Of a DNA stretch of 9,844 nt, positions 1 through 6,687 are shown piece after piece; within the stretch, counting starts at the first letter, position 1, and each line of letters starts with the position of its first letter. The notes under the pieces are model-generated. The model searched no databases, was not told the origin of the DNA, and worked only from the letters and a program-made list of their open reading frames with translations. The translations under genes and the position numbers were made by a program. Origin of the DNA: an uncultured Clostridia bacterium (GTDB lineage Bacteria > Bacillota > Clostridia > Oscillospirales > Ruminococcaceae); contig CALCSA010000460.1 in the NCBI GenBank assembly GCA_937894185.1, forward strand, positions 1-9,844, in the 5' to 3' direction.

Positions 1-5
1 TTTCT

Positions 6-12
6 AGGGAGG
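6..12 (+). promoter_or_regulatory. Shine-Dalgarno site deciding the ecfA2 start
   Basis: AGGGAGG lies 9 nt before a TTG at 22 and 18 nt before the in-frame ATG at 31. An ATG at 17 is out of frame and meets a stop after five codons. The spacing supports TTG initiation. TAG at 5-7 could be the stop of an upstream gene in another frame, but that gene is not visible. Confidence 0.55.
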
Positions 13-21
13 CTGTATGCC

Positions 22-888
22 TTGTCCACCATGATTAGAACCGAACAGTTAAGTCACATCTATTCCCAGGGGACCGTCTTTGAGCAGGCGGCCATCCGAA
101 ATGTGAATCTCAAGATTGAAAAAGGGGAATTCGTCGGGGTAATCGGCCACACCGGCTCGGGAAAAAGCACCCTGATTCAGCACCTCAACGGCTTACTGCG
201 GCCCACTTCCGGCAAGGTGTACATCGGCGGGGAGGATATTTGGGCAAAGCCCAAGGAAATCCGCCGCTTCCGCTTTCAGGTAGGGCTTGTCTTTCAGTAT
301 CCCGAGTATCAGCTCTTTGAGGACACTGTCTATAAGGACATCAGCTTCGGGCCTCGGAATATGGGGTTGAACGAAGAAGAAATTGACCGCAGAGTGCGGC
401 AGGCCGCCGCCTTTGTGGAACTGAAGGAAGCTACCCTGCAAAAATCCCCCTTTGAACTTTCCGGGGGGCAGAAGCGCCGGGTGGCCATTGCCGGAGTGAT
501 TGCCATGAGCCCCGACGTGCTGATTCTGGACGAGCCCACCGCCGGACTGGACCCCCGGGGCCGGGACCGGATTCTGGGGGAGATCAAGGAGTATCATCAG
601 CAGCAGAAGGCCACAGTGCTGCTGGTGTCCCACAGCATGGAGGACATCGCCCGGTACGCCTCCAAGGTGTTGGTGATGAATCAGGCGGAGGTCTTTCTTT
701 ACGACACGGTGGAGGCTGTCTTTTCCCGTGGGTCGGAGATGGAGGAGATGGGCCTGAACATTCCCCAGATCACCCGGATTTGCAGGCAGCTGGCGGAGCA
801 GGGAATTCCCATCAGCCCCCAGACCTACACCGTGGAATCCGCCAGAGATCAAATTCTCGGTATCCTGCAAAAAAGGGGGGTGAAGTAA
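22..888 (+). CDS. ecfA2: Energy-coupling factor transporter ATPase EcfA2
   Basis: ATPase subunit of an energy-coupling factor (ECF) vitamin/metal importer. On the cytoplasmic face it pairs with EcfA1 and drives EcfT plus exchangeable substrate-binding S proteins. All ABC motifs are visible: Walker A GHTGSGKST (residues 42-50), Q-loop Q92 in FQYPEYQLF, signature LSGGQ (146-150), Walker B VLILDEP (166-172), D-loop AGLD (174-177) and switch His204. At 288 aa it has the usual family length. I favour the TTG at 22 because AGGGAGG at 6-12 lies 9 nt before it; the in-frame ATG at 31 would be 18 nt away. The next gene, ecfT, overlaps the stop by one base. The partner ecfA1 is not in the window and would be expected just upstream. 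The A2 rather than A1 assignment rests on the order before ecfT and on general similarity, so it is a little less sure than the ATPase call itself. Confidence 0.93.
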   Translation: MSTMIRTEQLSHIYSQGTVFEQAAIRNVNLKIEKGEFVGVIGHTGSGKSTLIQHLNGLLRPTSGKVYIGGEDIWAKPKEIRRFRFQVGLVFQYPEYQLFEDTVYKDISFGPRNMGLNEEEIDRRVRQAAAFVELKEATLQKSPFELSGGQKRRVAIAGVIAMSPDVLILDEPTAGLDPRGRDRILGEIKEYHQQQKATVLLVSHSMEDIARYASKVLVMNQAEVFLYDTVEAVFSRGSEMEEMGLNIPQITRICRQLAEQGIPISPQTYTVESARDQILGILQKRGVK

Positions 889-1700
889 TGGCCCTCACCG
901 ATATTTCCATCGGCCAGTACTTCCCCGGCAATTCCCCCGTCCACCGGATGGACCCCCGGATGAAGCTGGTGCTCACCCTTGTCTATGTGGTGATGCTTTT
1001 TCTGGCGGGGAACTTCCCCTCACTGGCGGTGGGAATTGTTTTGCTGCTGGTGGTCTATCCCATTTCCCGCATCCCCCTTGCCCTGATCCTCAAAAGCGTC
1101 AGGCCCATTGTTCCCATTGTGCTGTTTACCGGCATCCTCAACATGTTCTTTGTCAAGGGGGACCCCCTGTGGACCTTGGGCTTTCTCTCTATTTCCCGGG
1201 AGGGTCTGGAGATGGCCGCTTTGCTGGCCCTGCGGATTCTCTGCCTCATAGCGGGAACCTCTCTGCTTACCTACACCACCTCTCCCATTGCGCTGACGGA
1301 TGGCATTGAGCAGCTGTTTTCCCCCCTGAAAAAGTTGGGGGCTCCGGTCCACGAGATCGCCATGATGATGACCATCACCCTGCGGTTTATCCCCACCCTG
1401 ATTGAAGAGACCGACAAGATTATGTCGGCCCAAAAGGCAAGGGGAGCGGATTTGGAATCCGGTGGGCTGTTCCAGCGGATGAAGGCTCTGCTGCCCATCC
1501 TCATCCCCCTGTTTGTCTCGGCCTTCCGCCGGGCGGAGGAGCTGGCTCTGGCCATGGAGTGCCGCTGCTATCACGGGGGAGAGGGCCGCACCCGGATGCA
1601 CACCCTGCGTCTTGGAACCGTGGATGTTCTGGCGGCTTTACTGGTTGCGGCGTTTCTGGCCGCCACCATCTTCTTTTCGGCAACGGGTGCAGGCGGATGA
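888..1700 (+). CDS. ecfT: Energy-coupling factor transporter transmembrane protein EcfT
   Basis: Membrane scaffold of the ECF transporter. It links the EcfA1/EcfA2 ATPases to the S component through two cytoplasmic coupling helices. The 270-aa protein has several hydrophobic helices (about residues 27-57, 68-88, 107-130, 203-212 and 245-265). It also has the two hallmark coupling motifs: Ala-Arg-Gly at 184-186 within SAQKARGADLESG, and the second motif in ALAMECRCYHGGEGRTR near 225-227. The second motif reads Cys-Arg-Cys where Ala-Arg-Gly or Ala-Arg-Cys is usual. The start is the ATG overlapping the ecfA2 stop (TAATG), with a G-rich ribosome site just upstream, so translation is probably coupled. 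The frame stays open upstream to 780, but that part lies inside ecfA2 and is not expected to be translated. The stop overlaps the truA start as ATGA. Confidence 0.94.
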   Translation: MALTDISIGQYFPGNSPVHRMDPRMKLVLTLVYVVMLFLAGNFPSLAVGIVLLLVVYPISRIPLALILKSVRPIVPIVLFTGILNMFFVKGDPLWTLGFLSISREGLEMAALLALRILCLIAGTSLLTYTTSPIALTDGIEQLFSPLKKLGAPVHEIAMMMTITLRFIPTLIEETDKIMSAQKARGADLESGGLFQRMKALLPILIPLFVSAFRRAEELALAMECRCYHGGEGRTRMHTLRLGTVDVLAALLVAAFLAATIFFSATGAGG

Positions 1701-2470
1701 AGCGCAACCTGCTGCTGACCCTGCGGTTTGTGGGAACCCGCTACCACGGCTTTCAGGTGCAAAAAAATGCCCGCAGCGTCTGCGCCGTCTTTCAGGATGG
1801 GGTGGAGCAGGTGATGGGTGCCCGCTTGGATGTCAAGGGCTGCTCCCGCACCGACGCAGGGGTTCACGCCGCCATGTACTGCCTGTCCATGGAGGTGGAA
1901 AAGCCCATTCCCTGTGATAAGCTGGTGCTGGCTCTCAACCGGTATCTGCCGGAGGATGTGGCGGTAACCCACTGCCGGGAGGTGGACTTTGATTTTCACG
2001 CCCGGTACAGCTCCACCGGCAAGGAATATGTGTACAAGCTCCTCAACTCCCGGGTGAGAGACCCCTTTTCGACAGATTTGGTCTACCGCTGGGGGTATCC
2101 TTTGGAGGTGGAGATGCTTCATCGGCAGGCTCGGGATTTGGTGGGCCGCCACGACTTTGCCGCCTTTCAGGCTGCCGGCAGCGATGTTGCGGATACGGTG
2201 CGCACCATCCACTCCTTTGGGGTGGAGCGGCAGGGGGACCTTGTGCTCTTTACCGTAAGGGGAGACGGCTTCCTCTACAAAATGGTGCGGATTATGGTGG
2301 GAACCCTGATGAACATCGGAGCCGGACGGCTGCCCCAAGGCTGCCTGCCCCGGATTCTGGAAAGCCGCAGCCGCCAGCAGGCGGGCAAAACCGCCCCGGC
2401 CTGCGGCCTGTATCTCAACCGGGTGTTTTACGACCTGCCGGGATGGGATGCTCTGGACCCCCTGGAATAA
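1697..2470 (+). CDS. truA: tRNA pseudouridine(38-40) synthase TruA
   Basis: Converts uridine to pseudouridine at positions 38-40 in the anticodon arm of many tRNAs. The 257-aa product is of normal TruA length. The catalytic Asp is D53 in the box SRTDAGVHA (family form GRTDAGVHA). Other family blocks are FVGTRYHGFQ near residue 11, FHARYSSTGKEYVYKL (100-115), HDFAAFQAAGSD (152-163) and GDGFLYKMVRIMVGTL (189-204). The ATG overlaps the ecfT stop by four bases (ATGA), the classic sign of coupled translation. Coupling of ecfA1-ecfA2-ecfT with truA is common in Firmicutes. The frame is open further upstream within ecfT, but that part lacks TruA features. Only 47 nt separate it from the next gene, with no convincing terminator. 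Confidence 0.97.
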   Translation: MKRNLLLTLRFVGTRYHGFQVQKNARSVCAVFQDGVEQVMGARLDVKGCSRTDAGVHAAMYCLSMEVEKPIPCDKLVLALNRYLPEDVAVTHCREVDFDFHARYSSTGKEYVYKLLNSRVRDPFSTDLVYRWGYPLEVEMLHRQARDLVGRHDFAAFQAAGSDVADTVRTIHSFGVERQGDLVLFTVRGDGFLYKMVRIMVGTLMNIGAGRLPQGCLPRILESRSRQQAGKTAPACGLYLNRVFYDLPGWDALDPLE

Positions 2471-2517
2471 CCATTGTGTTTTTGCTTCTGATCACACAGA
2501 TAGGATGATCGCACCCC

Positions 2518-3696
2518 ATGAGCAATGCCATGGATTTTAATAAAATCCGAAAAAAACGTAAGCGCACCCAACTGTTTAAACGAATGGGGGTGCTTTTGGG
2601 TCTTGCGCTGATTTTGCTGGTGCTTCTGTCCCTCAACGACATGCTGGTGCAGGAGGGCGCCCTGACCCGGATGCGGGACTTCTTTGGCGGCATGGGTGGC
2701 AGCGGCTACCCCATTCCCGCTCCGGGGGGAGTGCTGCGGGAGGTGATGGCCCTGGATGGAGACGTGGCGGTGCTCAACGACACCAACCTCTACCTCTACA
2801 ACAAAAAGGGCAAGGAGCTGCTAAACCTGCAGCGGATGAGTGACAACACCATCGCCCTTACCGCGGGAGGCCGGATTCTCACCTACGAGCTGGGGGGGAC
2901 CCGGTACAAGATACATACCCGCCAAAGCCTTCTGCTGGAAGGGGAACACGAACACCCTATCACCGCCATGGCACTGGGGGAGCGGGGGGACTACGCCGTC
3001 GTCAGCTCCTCCAAGCAGTACGCCGCTCAGGTGACGGCCTACAGCCCCCGGTTTGAGATGGCCTTTCAGTGGTCCTCCAACGAGCTGGTCACGGGGGTGG
3101 CGCTGCATCCCAAGGGAGGCGGGATGGCGGCGTCCAGCGTTGGCGCGTGGGAGGGCGTATTGCGCTCCTCGATCTACTTTTTTGCCTTTAATACCGACAA
3201 GGAACTGGCAAAGGTGGATTTTACCGATCAGCTGATTCTTTGGATGGCCTATCTGGGGGATAATCAGATCGGCGTTCTCACCGACAAGAGCTACCACATT
3301 CTGGATGGGCAGGGCAACCTGCTGGCCGAGCTTTCTCTGGCGGGGGAGCGGCCGGTGGCTCTGCGCAGCAACAAGGGAGAGCTGCTGCTCCTCTGCGAAA
3401 ACCCGGAGGCCCGCAGTCAAACCCTGCTGCTGGTGGATTCCAAGGGCAAGGAGCTGGGCAGGCTGCATCCCGGGCAAAAGGTGCGGGATATGCAGGTAGG
3501 CGGCAGTGTCTACCTTCTCACCGATGACGGAATTGTGCGCTGCGACAAAACCCTTTCCCCCGTGGCAACCTCCCCCATAACGGGAGTCAACCGCATTTTG
3601 CTGGCCAATCAGGTGCTTTACGGCTTTACCGCCGAGGAAATCCAGATGCTGGATTCCCACGGCACCGCTCTGGCCCAAGACTCATCAACCCCGTAA
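2518..3696 (+). CDS. DUF5711 family membrane-anchored beta-propeller-like protein
   Basis: Function unknown. The 392-aa protein has a strongly basic N-terminus (about residues 9-22, rich in K and R), one hydrophobic helix (about 23-40) and a large C-terminal domain. That topology puts the bulk outside the membrane. From about residue 70 onward the sequence shows short repeats of the kind V-A-V-L-N-D-x-N-L-Y-L-Y-N-K-K-G-K-E and Y-H-I-L-D-G-Q-G-N-L-L. Such strands ending in a polar turn before a glycine are typical of beta-propeller blades. The overall look matches DUF5711 of Clostridia; this is recalled similarity, not a search. The start at 2518 has AGGA at 2502-2505 upstream; an in-frame ATG at 2527 is possible. 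It sits 36 nt before the CvpA-family gene and probably shares its transcript, so a joint envelope role is likely but unproven. Confidence 0.75.
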   Translation: MSNAMDFNKIRKKRKRTQLFKRMGVLLGLALILLVLLSLNDMLVQEGALTRMRDFFGGMGGSGYPIPAPGGVLREVMALDGDVAVLNDTNLYLYNKKGKELLNLQRMSDNTIALTAGGRILTYELGGTRYKIHTRQSLLLEGEHEHPITAMALGERGDYAVVSSSKQYAAQVTAYSPRFEMAFQWSSNELVTGVALHPKGGGMAASSVGAWEGVLRSSIYFFAFNTDKELAKVDFTDQLILWMAYLGDNQIGVLTDKSYHILDGQGNLLAELSLAGERPVALRSNKGELLLLCENPEARSQTLLLVDSKGKELGRLHPGQKVRDMQVGGSVYLLTDDGIVRCDKTLSPVATSPITGVNRILLANQVLYGFTAEEIQMLDSHGTALAQDSSTP

Positions 3697-3732
3697 GAAA
3701 CCTTCTTTCCTCCCTGTTAAGGAGACTGATTT

Positions 3733-4416
3733 ATGAACGCTTCTTTCAGCTGGCTGGGTTGGGACTTATTGGCCCTGCTGATCATTGTGCTCTTGGTGTG
3801 GGACTGTGCCCGCAAGGGATTCCTATGTAAATTTTTAGGTTTTCTGGGTGCTGTGGCGTCAGCTGCCGGCGCCGCGTTTTTGAGCGGACCCGCCGCCCTT
3901 TGGCTCTATCAGGTTCTGGTGCGGGACGCCATACGGGCGACTCTTTCCCGCCGGATTGCCAGTTCTCTGGAGGAGGGCCTGACTGCTTCGGGGGGGCTTT
4001 TGTCCGCAATGCCGGGCTGGGCTTCCCGCATGGCCGGGGGAACCGACCTTCCCCTGCCCGGCGCGCTGGATCAAGTGATGCCGGCGGTGGAAGAGCTCAT
4101 TGATGCCGTGCTGGCTCAGCCGATTCTCATGCTGCTGCGAGGACTGTGCTTCTTTGTGCTCTTTACCCTGTTTTCTCTGCTGGCCCGGTATCTGGCCCGG
4201 ATGTTCAGCGGCATCAACGGCCTGCCCCTCATCGGCTCGGTGAATACCGTGCTGGGCGGGGCCTTGGGAGTGGGGGAAGCCCTACTCATCCTTTACCTGA
4301 TGGCGGTAATCGGCCATGTTTATGTGGCTTACAGCGGCGGCGGAACGGGGCCCTTTACCGACAACGCCATGGGCGGCGGCTTCCTATTTGGCTTCTTTTA
4401 CCGCATGACGGCCTAA
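3733..4416 (+). CDS. CvpA family membrane protein
   Basis: Integral membrane protein of the CvpA/colicin V production family. The biochemical role is not settled; family members are linked to envelope homeostasis. Four hydrophobic segments are visible, at about residues 10-27, 31-52, 130-155 and 172-198. The family signature lies before the last helix, in GLPLIGSVNTVLGGALGVGEAL (163-184). At 227 aa it is longer than classic CvpA proteins (about 160-180 aa). The extra length is a soluble stretch of about 75 residues between helices 2 and 3 (residues 55-128). AAGGAG at 3719-3724 gives a good ribosome site 8 nt before the ATG. It follows the DUF5711 gene closely and is the last gene before a 199-nt gap, so it probably closes the ecf-truA operon. 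Confidence 0.82.
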   Translation: MNASFSWLGWDLLALLIIVLLVWDCARKGFLCKFLGFLGAVASAAGAAFLSGPAALWLYQVLVRDAIRATLSRRIASSLEEGLTASGGLLSAMPGWASRMAGGTDLPLPGALDQVMPAVEELIDAVLAQPILMLLRGLCFFVLFTLFSLLARYLARMFSGINGLPLIGSVNTVLGGALGVGEALLILYLMAVIGHVYVAYSGGGTGPFTDNAMGGGFLFGFFYRMTA

Positions 4417-4474
4417 AAGCAGGCTGCCGGAATAAATTTTCTCAAAAGCTGTAATGTTTTTGTCGTCATCGGGG

Positions 4475-4502
4475 TTATTCTTTATGAAGCCACTGATATG
4501 AT
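4475..4502 (+). promoter_or_regulatory. Candidate extended -10 promoter for the DUF4349 gene
   Basis: TGATATGAT at 4494-4502 matches the extended -10 form TGnTATAAT with one change in the hexamer. A poor -35, TTATTC at 4475-4480, lies 16 nt upstream; extended -10 promoters tolerate weak -35 boxes. Transcription would start near 4509 and give a leader of about 107 nt. A second, weaker option is TTGTCG at 4460-4465 with TATGAA at 4483-4488 (17-nt spacer). Confidence 0.4.
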
Positions 4503-4510
4503 ATACCCAT

Positions 4511-4594
4511 ATAGCTTGCAAACCGCTACACGATTTGGCAGCTATACGACTATCACAAGTCTGCGCGTGGCTTTTGAGTATCGCCGGAGCGCAG
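4511..4594 (+). promoter_or_regulatory. Structured 5' leader with two predicted stem-loops
   Basis: Stem-loop one pairs ATAGCTTGCAAA (4511-4522) with TTTGGCAGCTAT (4534-4545): ten base pairs around a two-by-two internal loop, closed by an 11-nt loop. Stem-loop two pairs CTGCGC (4561-4566) with GCGCAG (4589-4594), with an inner GGC/GCC pairing at 4569-4571 and 4583-4585. Neither is followed by a T-run, so they do not look like terminators. They end about 20 nt before a start codon that has only a weak ribosome site. I do not recognise a known riboswitch or T-box motif. The first palindrome could instead be a protein-binding site, as it starts at the predicted transcription start. Confidence 0.4.
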
Positions 4595-4615
4595 CGGCAG
4601 AATGGACGATAGAGC

Positions 4616-5692
4616 ATGAAACGTAAATTTTCTTGGATAGCGGCAATTCTGATTCTCAGTCTGATGGCGGCGGGGTGCTCCAGCGCCCACCGCGGCGCTG
4701 CCCCCAGTGCCACGGCTGCGGCCAGCGACATGAGCCATAATATGGCGGGGGACTTTGCCGCGATGGCGGAAGAACAGGGCTATGTCGGCGAGATGGCCCA
4801 GAGTCCCATGATGGAACCTGAGTCGGCCAAAGGCGACGTGCTGCCCATCGAACCGCCCGGCGGAGTGGGTGATCCGGCGGTAAACCCCAACGAGACCAAC
4901 CGCAAGATCATCTATACCGCCGATGTGGGACTTCAGACGAAAGAATTTGACGAGGGTCTTGACTGGATCAAAGAGCTGACCCAGCGGTATCAGGGCTTTA
5001 TTCAAAGCTCCAGCGTTCAGGGCCGGAACCTATACGACCGGGACGGCCGACAGGGTGCCAGAAGCGCCCACTTTACCCTGCGGATTCCGGAAAGCGGTAT
5101 GCAGGGCCTGCTGGACGAGCTGAAAGGCCAATTTAACGTCAACTACAACAACATCTACAGCGACGATATTACCGCCGCCTATTTTGATACGCAGGCTCGG
5201 CTGGATTCTTTGCGGGTGCAGCAGGAGCGTTTGATGGAGATGCTGGGGCAGGCGGAAGATGTAGAGTACCTGCTGGAGGTGCAGAAAGAACTGGCCCGGG
5301 TTGGCTACGAGATTGAATCCCTCACCTCCTCCCTCAACCGGATGAAGGATTCGGTGGCCTATTCCACCGTCAACCTTTCCATTGAAGAAGTGGTGGAGTA
5401 CACCTCCCCCCAGACCATCCACACACCCTTTCCAGAGCGGGTGGGCAACACCTTTGAAAGCGCCTGGAAGAACTTCGTCGCCTTCTGTCAGGATTTTGTC
5501 CTGTGGCTGGTATCGGTGATCCCCTTCCTGATCATCATCCTCCCTGTTGCTTTGATCATTACGGTGCTGGCCCGCCGCAGACCCTCCGGCAAACAAGGGG
5601 GTCGCAATCCCCGGCTGCCGCACCCCTTCCGCAAGGAGTCCAAGCTTCCAGAGGAGCAGAACACACCGGACGACAACCGGCCGGAGGAATAA
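4616..5692 (+). CDS. DUF4349 domain-containing lipoprotein
   Basis: Function unknown. The 358-aa protein starts with a basic, hydrophobic signal (MKRKFSWIAAILILSLMAAGC) whose Cys21 sits in a plausible lipobox, so it should be a lipid-anchored exported protein. A low-complexity linker rich in Ala, Met, Pro and Glu follows (22-95). The DUF4349 region runs from about 97 to 262, beginning at RKIIYTADVGLQTKEFDEG. It includes a helical, coiled-coil-like stretch (about 190-245) and ends in VAYSTVNLSIEE. A strong membrane helix lies at 293-318, followed by a basic, charged tail (319-358) that would be cytoplasmic. Its ribosome site is weak (GGA at 4604-4606), unlike most neighbours. It has its own candidate promoter and is followed by an intrinsic terminator, so it looks monocistronic. 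The family call comes from overall pattern and is fairly sure. Confidence 0.85.
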   Translation: MKRKFSWIAAILILSLMAAGCSSAHRGAAPSATAAASDMSHNMAGDFAAMAEEQGYVGEMAQSPMMEPESAKGDVLPIEPPGGVGDPAVNPNETNRKIIYTADVGLQTKEFDEGLDWIKELTQRYQGFIQSSSVQGRNLYDRDGRQGARSAHFTLRIPESGMQGLLDELKGQFNVNYNNIYSDDITAAYFDTQARLDSLRVQQERLMEMLGQAEDVEYLLEVQKELARVGYEIESLTSSLNRMKDSVAYSTVNLSIEEVVEYTSPQTIHTPFPERVGNTFESAWKNFVAFCQDFVLWLVSVIPFLIIILPVALIITVLARRRPSGKQGGRNPRLPHPFRKESKLPEEQNTPDDNRPEE

Positions 5693-5760
5693 TAGCCCCG
5701 ATCAGGGGAAAGTTTCCTTTGCGGCGGTCCGAGCTGTGACCATGATCGTTTTTTAGATAA

Positions 5761-5794
5761 CAAAAGGATGCCGGATGCGGTATCCTTTTGCTTT
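5761..5794 (+). terminator. Rho-independent terminator after the DUF4349 gene
   Basis: CAAAAGGATGCC (5761-5772) pairs with GGTATCCTTTTG (5779-5790) as a 12-bp stem with one G-T pair and a 6-nt loop GGATGC. It is followed by CTTTT. The stem and T-rich 3' side fit a forward terminator about 70 nt after the DUF4349 stop. The T-tract is short, but the stem's own 3' arm also ends in TTTTG. There is no T-run on the opposite side for reverse-strand use, apart from the A-rich 5' arm. Confidence 0.75.
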
Positions 5795-5838
5795 TGGGGG
5801 GATTAGTGCCCGGATTGATGGGGAAGGGGCGCTTTTGG

Positions 5839-5868
5839 TTGACATAAGAGGCAAAAATGTATTAGAAT
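5839..5868 (+). promoter_or_regulatory. Sigma-A type promoter of the thyX-tmk unit
   Basis: A perfect -35 TTGACA (5839-5844) is followed after 18 nt by -10 TAGAAT (5863-5868), five of six consensus bases. Transcription would start near 5875 and give a leader of about 40 nt before thyX. It lies directly downstream of the terminator at 5761-5794, which separates the two units. This is the strongest promoter match in the window. Confidence 0.8.
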
Positions 5869-5914
5869 AAGGGGTACTGTTTGATCGTTGACTACATAGA
5901 AAAGGGAGGGCGGA

Positions 5915-6685
5915 ATGTCTATGCTCAAGGTGACTCTCATCGCCCATACGCCCAACCCGGAGCAGCTGGTGGCCGCCGCCGCCAAGCTCTGCTACAGTCC
6001 CGCCACCATTGATGAGCTGCTGGAGGGCCTCACACCGGAAGTGACGGAGGGCTTTCTCAAGCGGCTGACCGACCTTGGGCATCAAAGCCCCTTGGAGCAC
6101 GCCTCCTTTACCTTTGGCATCGAGGGAGTGTCCCGCACCCTGTTGGCTCAGATCACCCGGCACCGGATTGCCTCTTTCAGCGTCCAAAGCCAGCGCTATG
6201 TCAGCGAAAGCGGCTTTGACTGCGTTATCCCCCCCGCCATTCAAGAAGACGAGCAGGCCCTTGCCGCCTTTAAAACATCCATGGCCCAGGCAGGGGAGGC
6301 CTACGACAAAATAGCGGGCCTTCTGGAGCAAACGTATCTCTCTCAACTGACGGAGGACACCCCTTCCGCCCGGCGGAGTGCAAGGTCCAAAGCCAACGAG
6401 GACGCCCGGTTTGTATTGCCCGGCGCTTGCGATACCAAGATGATTGTCACCATGAACGCCCGCAGCCTCCGGAATTTTTTTAGCCTGCGCTGTTGCAGCC
6501 GGGCCCAGTGGGAAATCCGCCGGCTGGCCGACGAGATGCTGCTTTTGTGCAAGGAGGCTGCCCCTCTGTTATTTGCGGGGACGGGTCCCGGCTGTGTGGG
6601 CGGCCCCTGCCCCGAAGGCGCCATGAGCTGCGGCAAAATGCGGGAAATGCGCAGCCGCTACAACAAAAACACCAAGGAGGAGTAA
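5915..6685 (+). CDS. thyX: Flavin-dependent thymidylate synthase ThyX
   Basis: Makes dTMP from dUMP with methylenetetrahydrofolate as carbon donor and FAD/NADPH as reductant; it is the alternative to ThyA. The defining ThyX motif RHRX7S is present as RHRIASFSVQS at residues 82-92, followed by QRY. Further family features are LIAHTPNPEQ near the N-terminus, GHQSPLEHASFTF (55-67) and the late block RNFFSLRCCSRAQWEIR, which carries FAD- and dUMP-contacting arginines. The C-terminus is Cys-rich (GPGCVGGPCPEGAMSCGK), a layout I associate with clostridial ThyX. At 256 aa the length is normal. The start has an AAAGGGAGG site at 5901-5909, 5 nt before the ATG; the second ATG at 5921 has 11-nt spacing and is a real alternative. 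It is first in a two-gene unit with the kinase, whose ribosome site overlaps its last codons. Confidence 0.96.
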   Translation: MSMLKVTLIAHTPNPEQLVAAAAKLCYSPATIDELLEGLTPEVTEGFLKRLTDLGHQSPLEHASFTFGIEGVSRTLLAQITRHRIASFSVQSQRYVSESGFDCVIPPAIQEDEQALAAFKTSMAQAGEAYDKIAGLLEQTYLSQLTEDTPSARRSARSKANEDARFVLPGACDTKMIVTMNARSLRNFFSLRCCSRAQWEIRRLADEMLLLCKEAAPLLFAGTGPGCVGGPCPEGAMSCGKMREMRSRYNKNTKEE

Positions 6686-6687
6686 TC

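Larger units (their letters stand above)
4417..4615 (+). other. Intergenic region: operon end, promoter and leader
   Basis: This 199-nt gap is more A+T-rich than its neighbours and shows no credible gene. The first part has no strong intrinsic terminator after the CvpA-family gene, only short weak hairpins around 4409-4432. The middle holds an extended -10 element and the rest a leader able to form two stem-loops; both are listed separately. Confidence 0.6.

Noticed and set aside
193..870. Long reverse-strand open frame opposite ecfA2 (225 aa)
   Set aside because: It mirrors a gene with all ABC motifs in G+C-rich DNA. Its translation has no domain-like pattern. The same applies to the other long reverse frames, such as 1571-2338, 2821-3678, 5030-5623, 6658-7422 and 7666-8373.
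780..887. N-terminal extension of EcfT upstream of 888
   Set aside because: It lies wholly inside ecfA2, and the ATG at 888 overlaps the stop with a ribosome site; the added residues do not resemble the family.
4441..4578. Nine-base inverted repeat CTCAAAAGC (4441-4449) and GCTTTTGAG (4570-4578)
   Set aside because: The arms are about 120 nt apart and straddle the candidate promoter, so they would not be in one RNA started near 4509; likely chance.
5696..5708. CCCC/GGGG hairpin directly after the DUF4349 stop as a terminator
   Set aside because: Only four base pairs with no T-run after it; the structure at 5761-5794 is far better.
5888..5893. Second -35-like TTGACT in the thyX leader
   Set aside because: No -10 element follows at proper distance; the sequence there is the G-rich ribosome site.
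6493..6687. Extended start of the kinase inside thyX
   Set aside because: The ATG at 6688 has an ideal AAGGAGG site and begins exactly at the expected first strand of the kinase fold.
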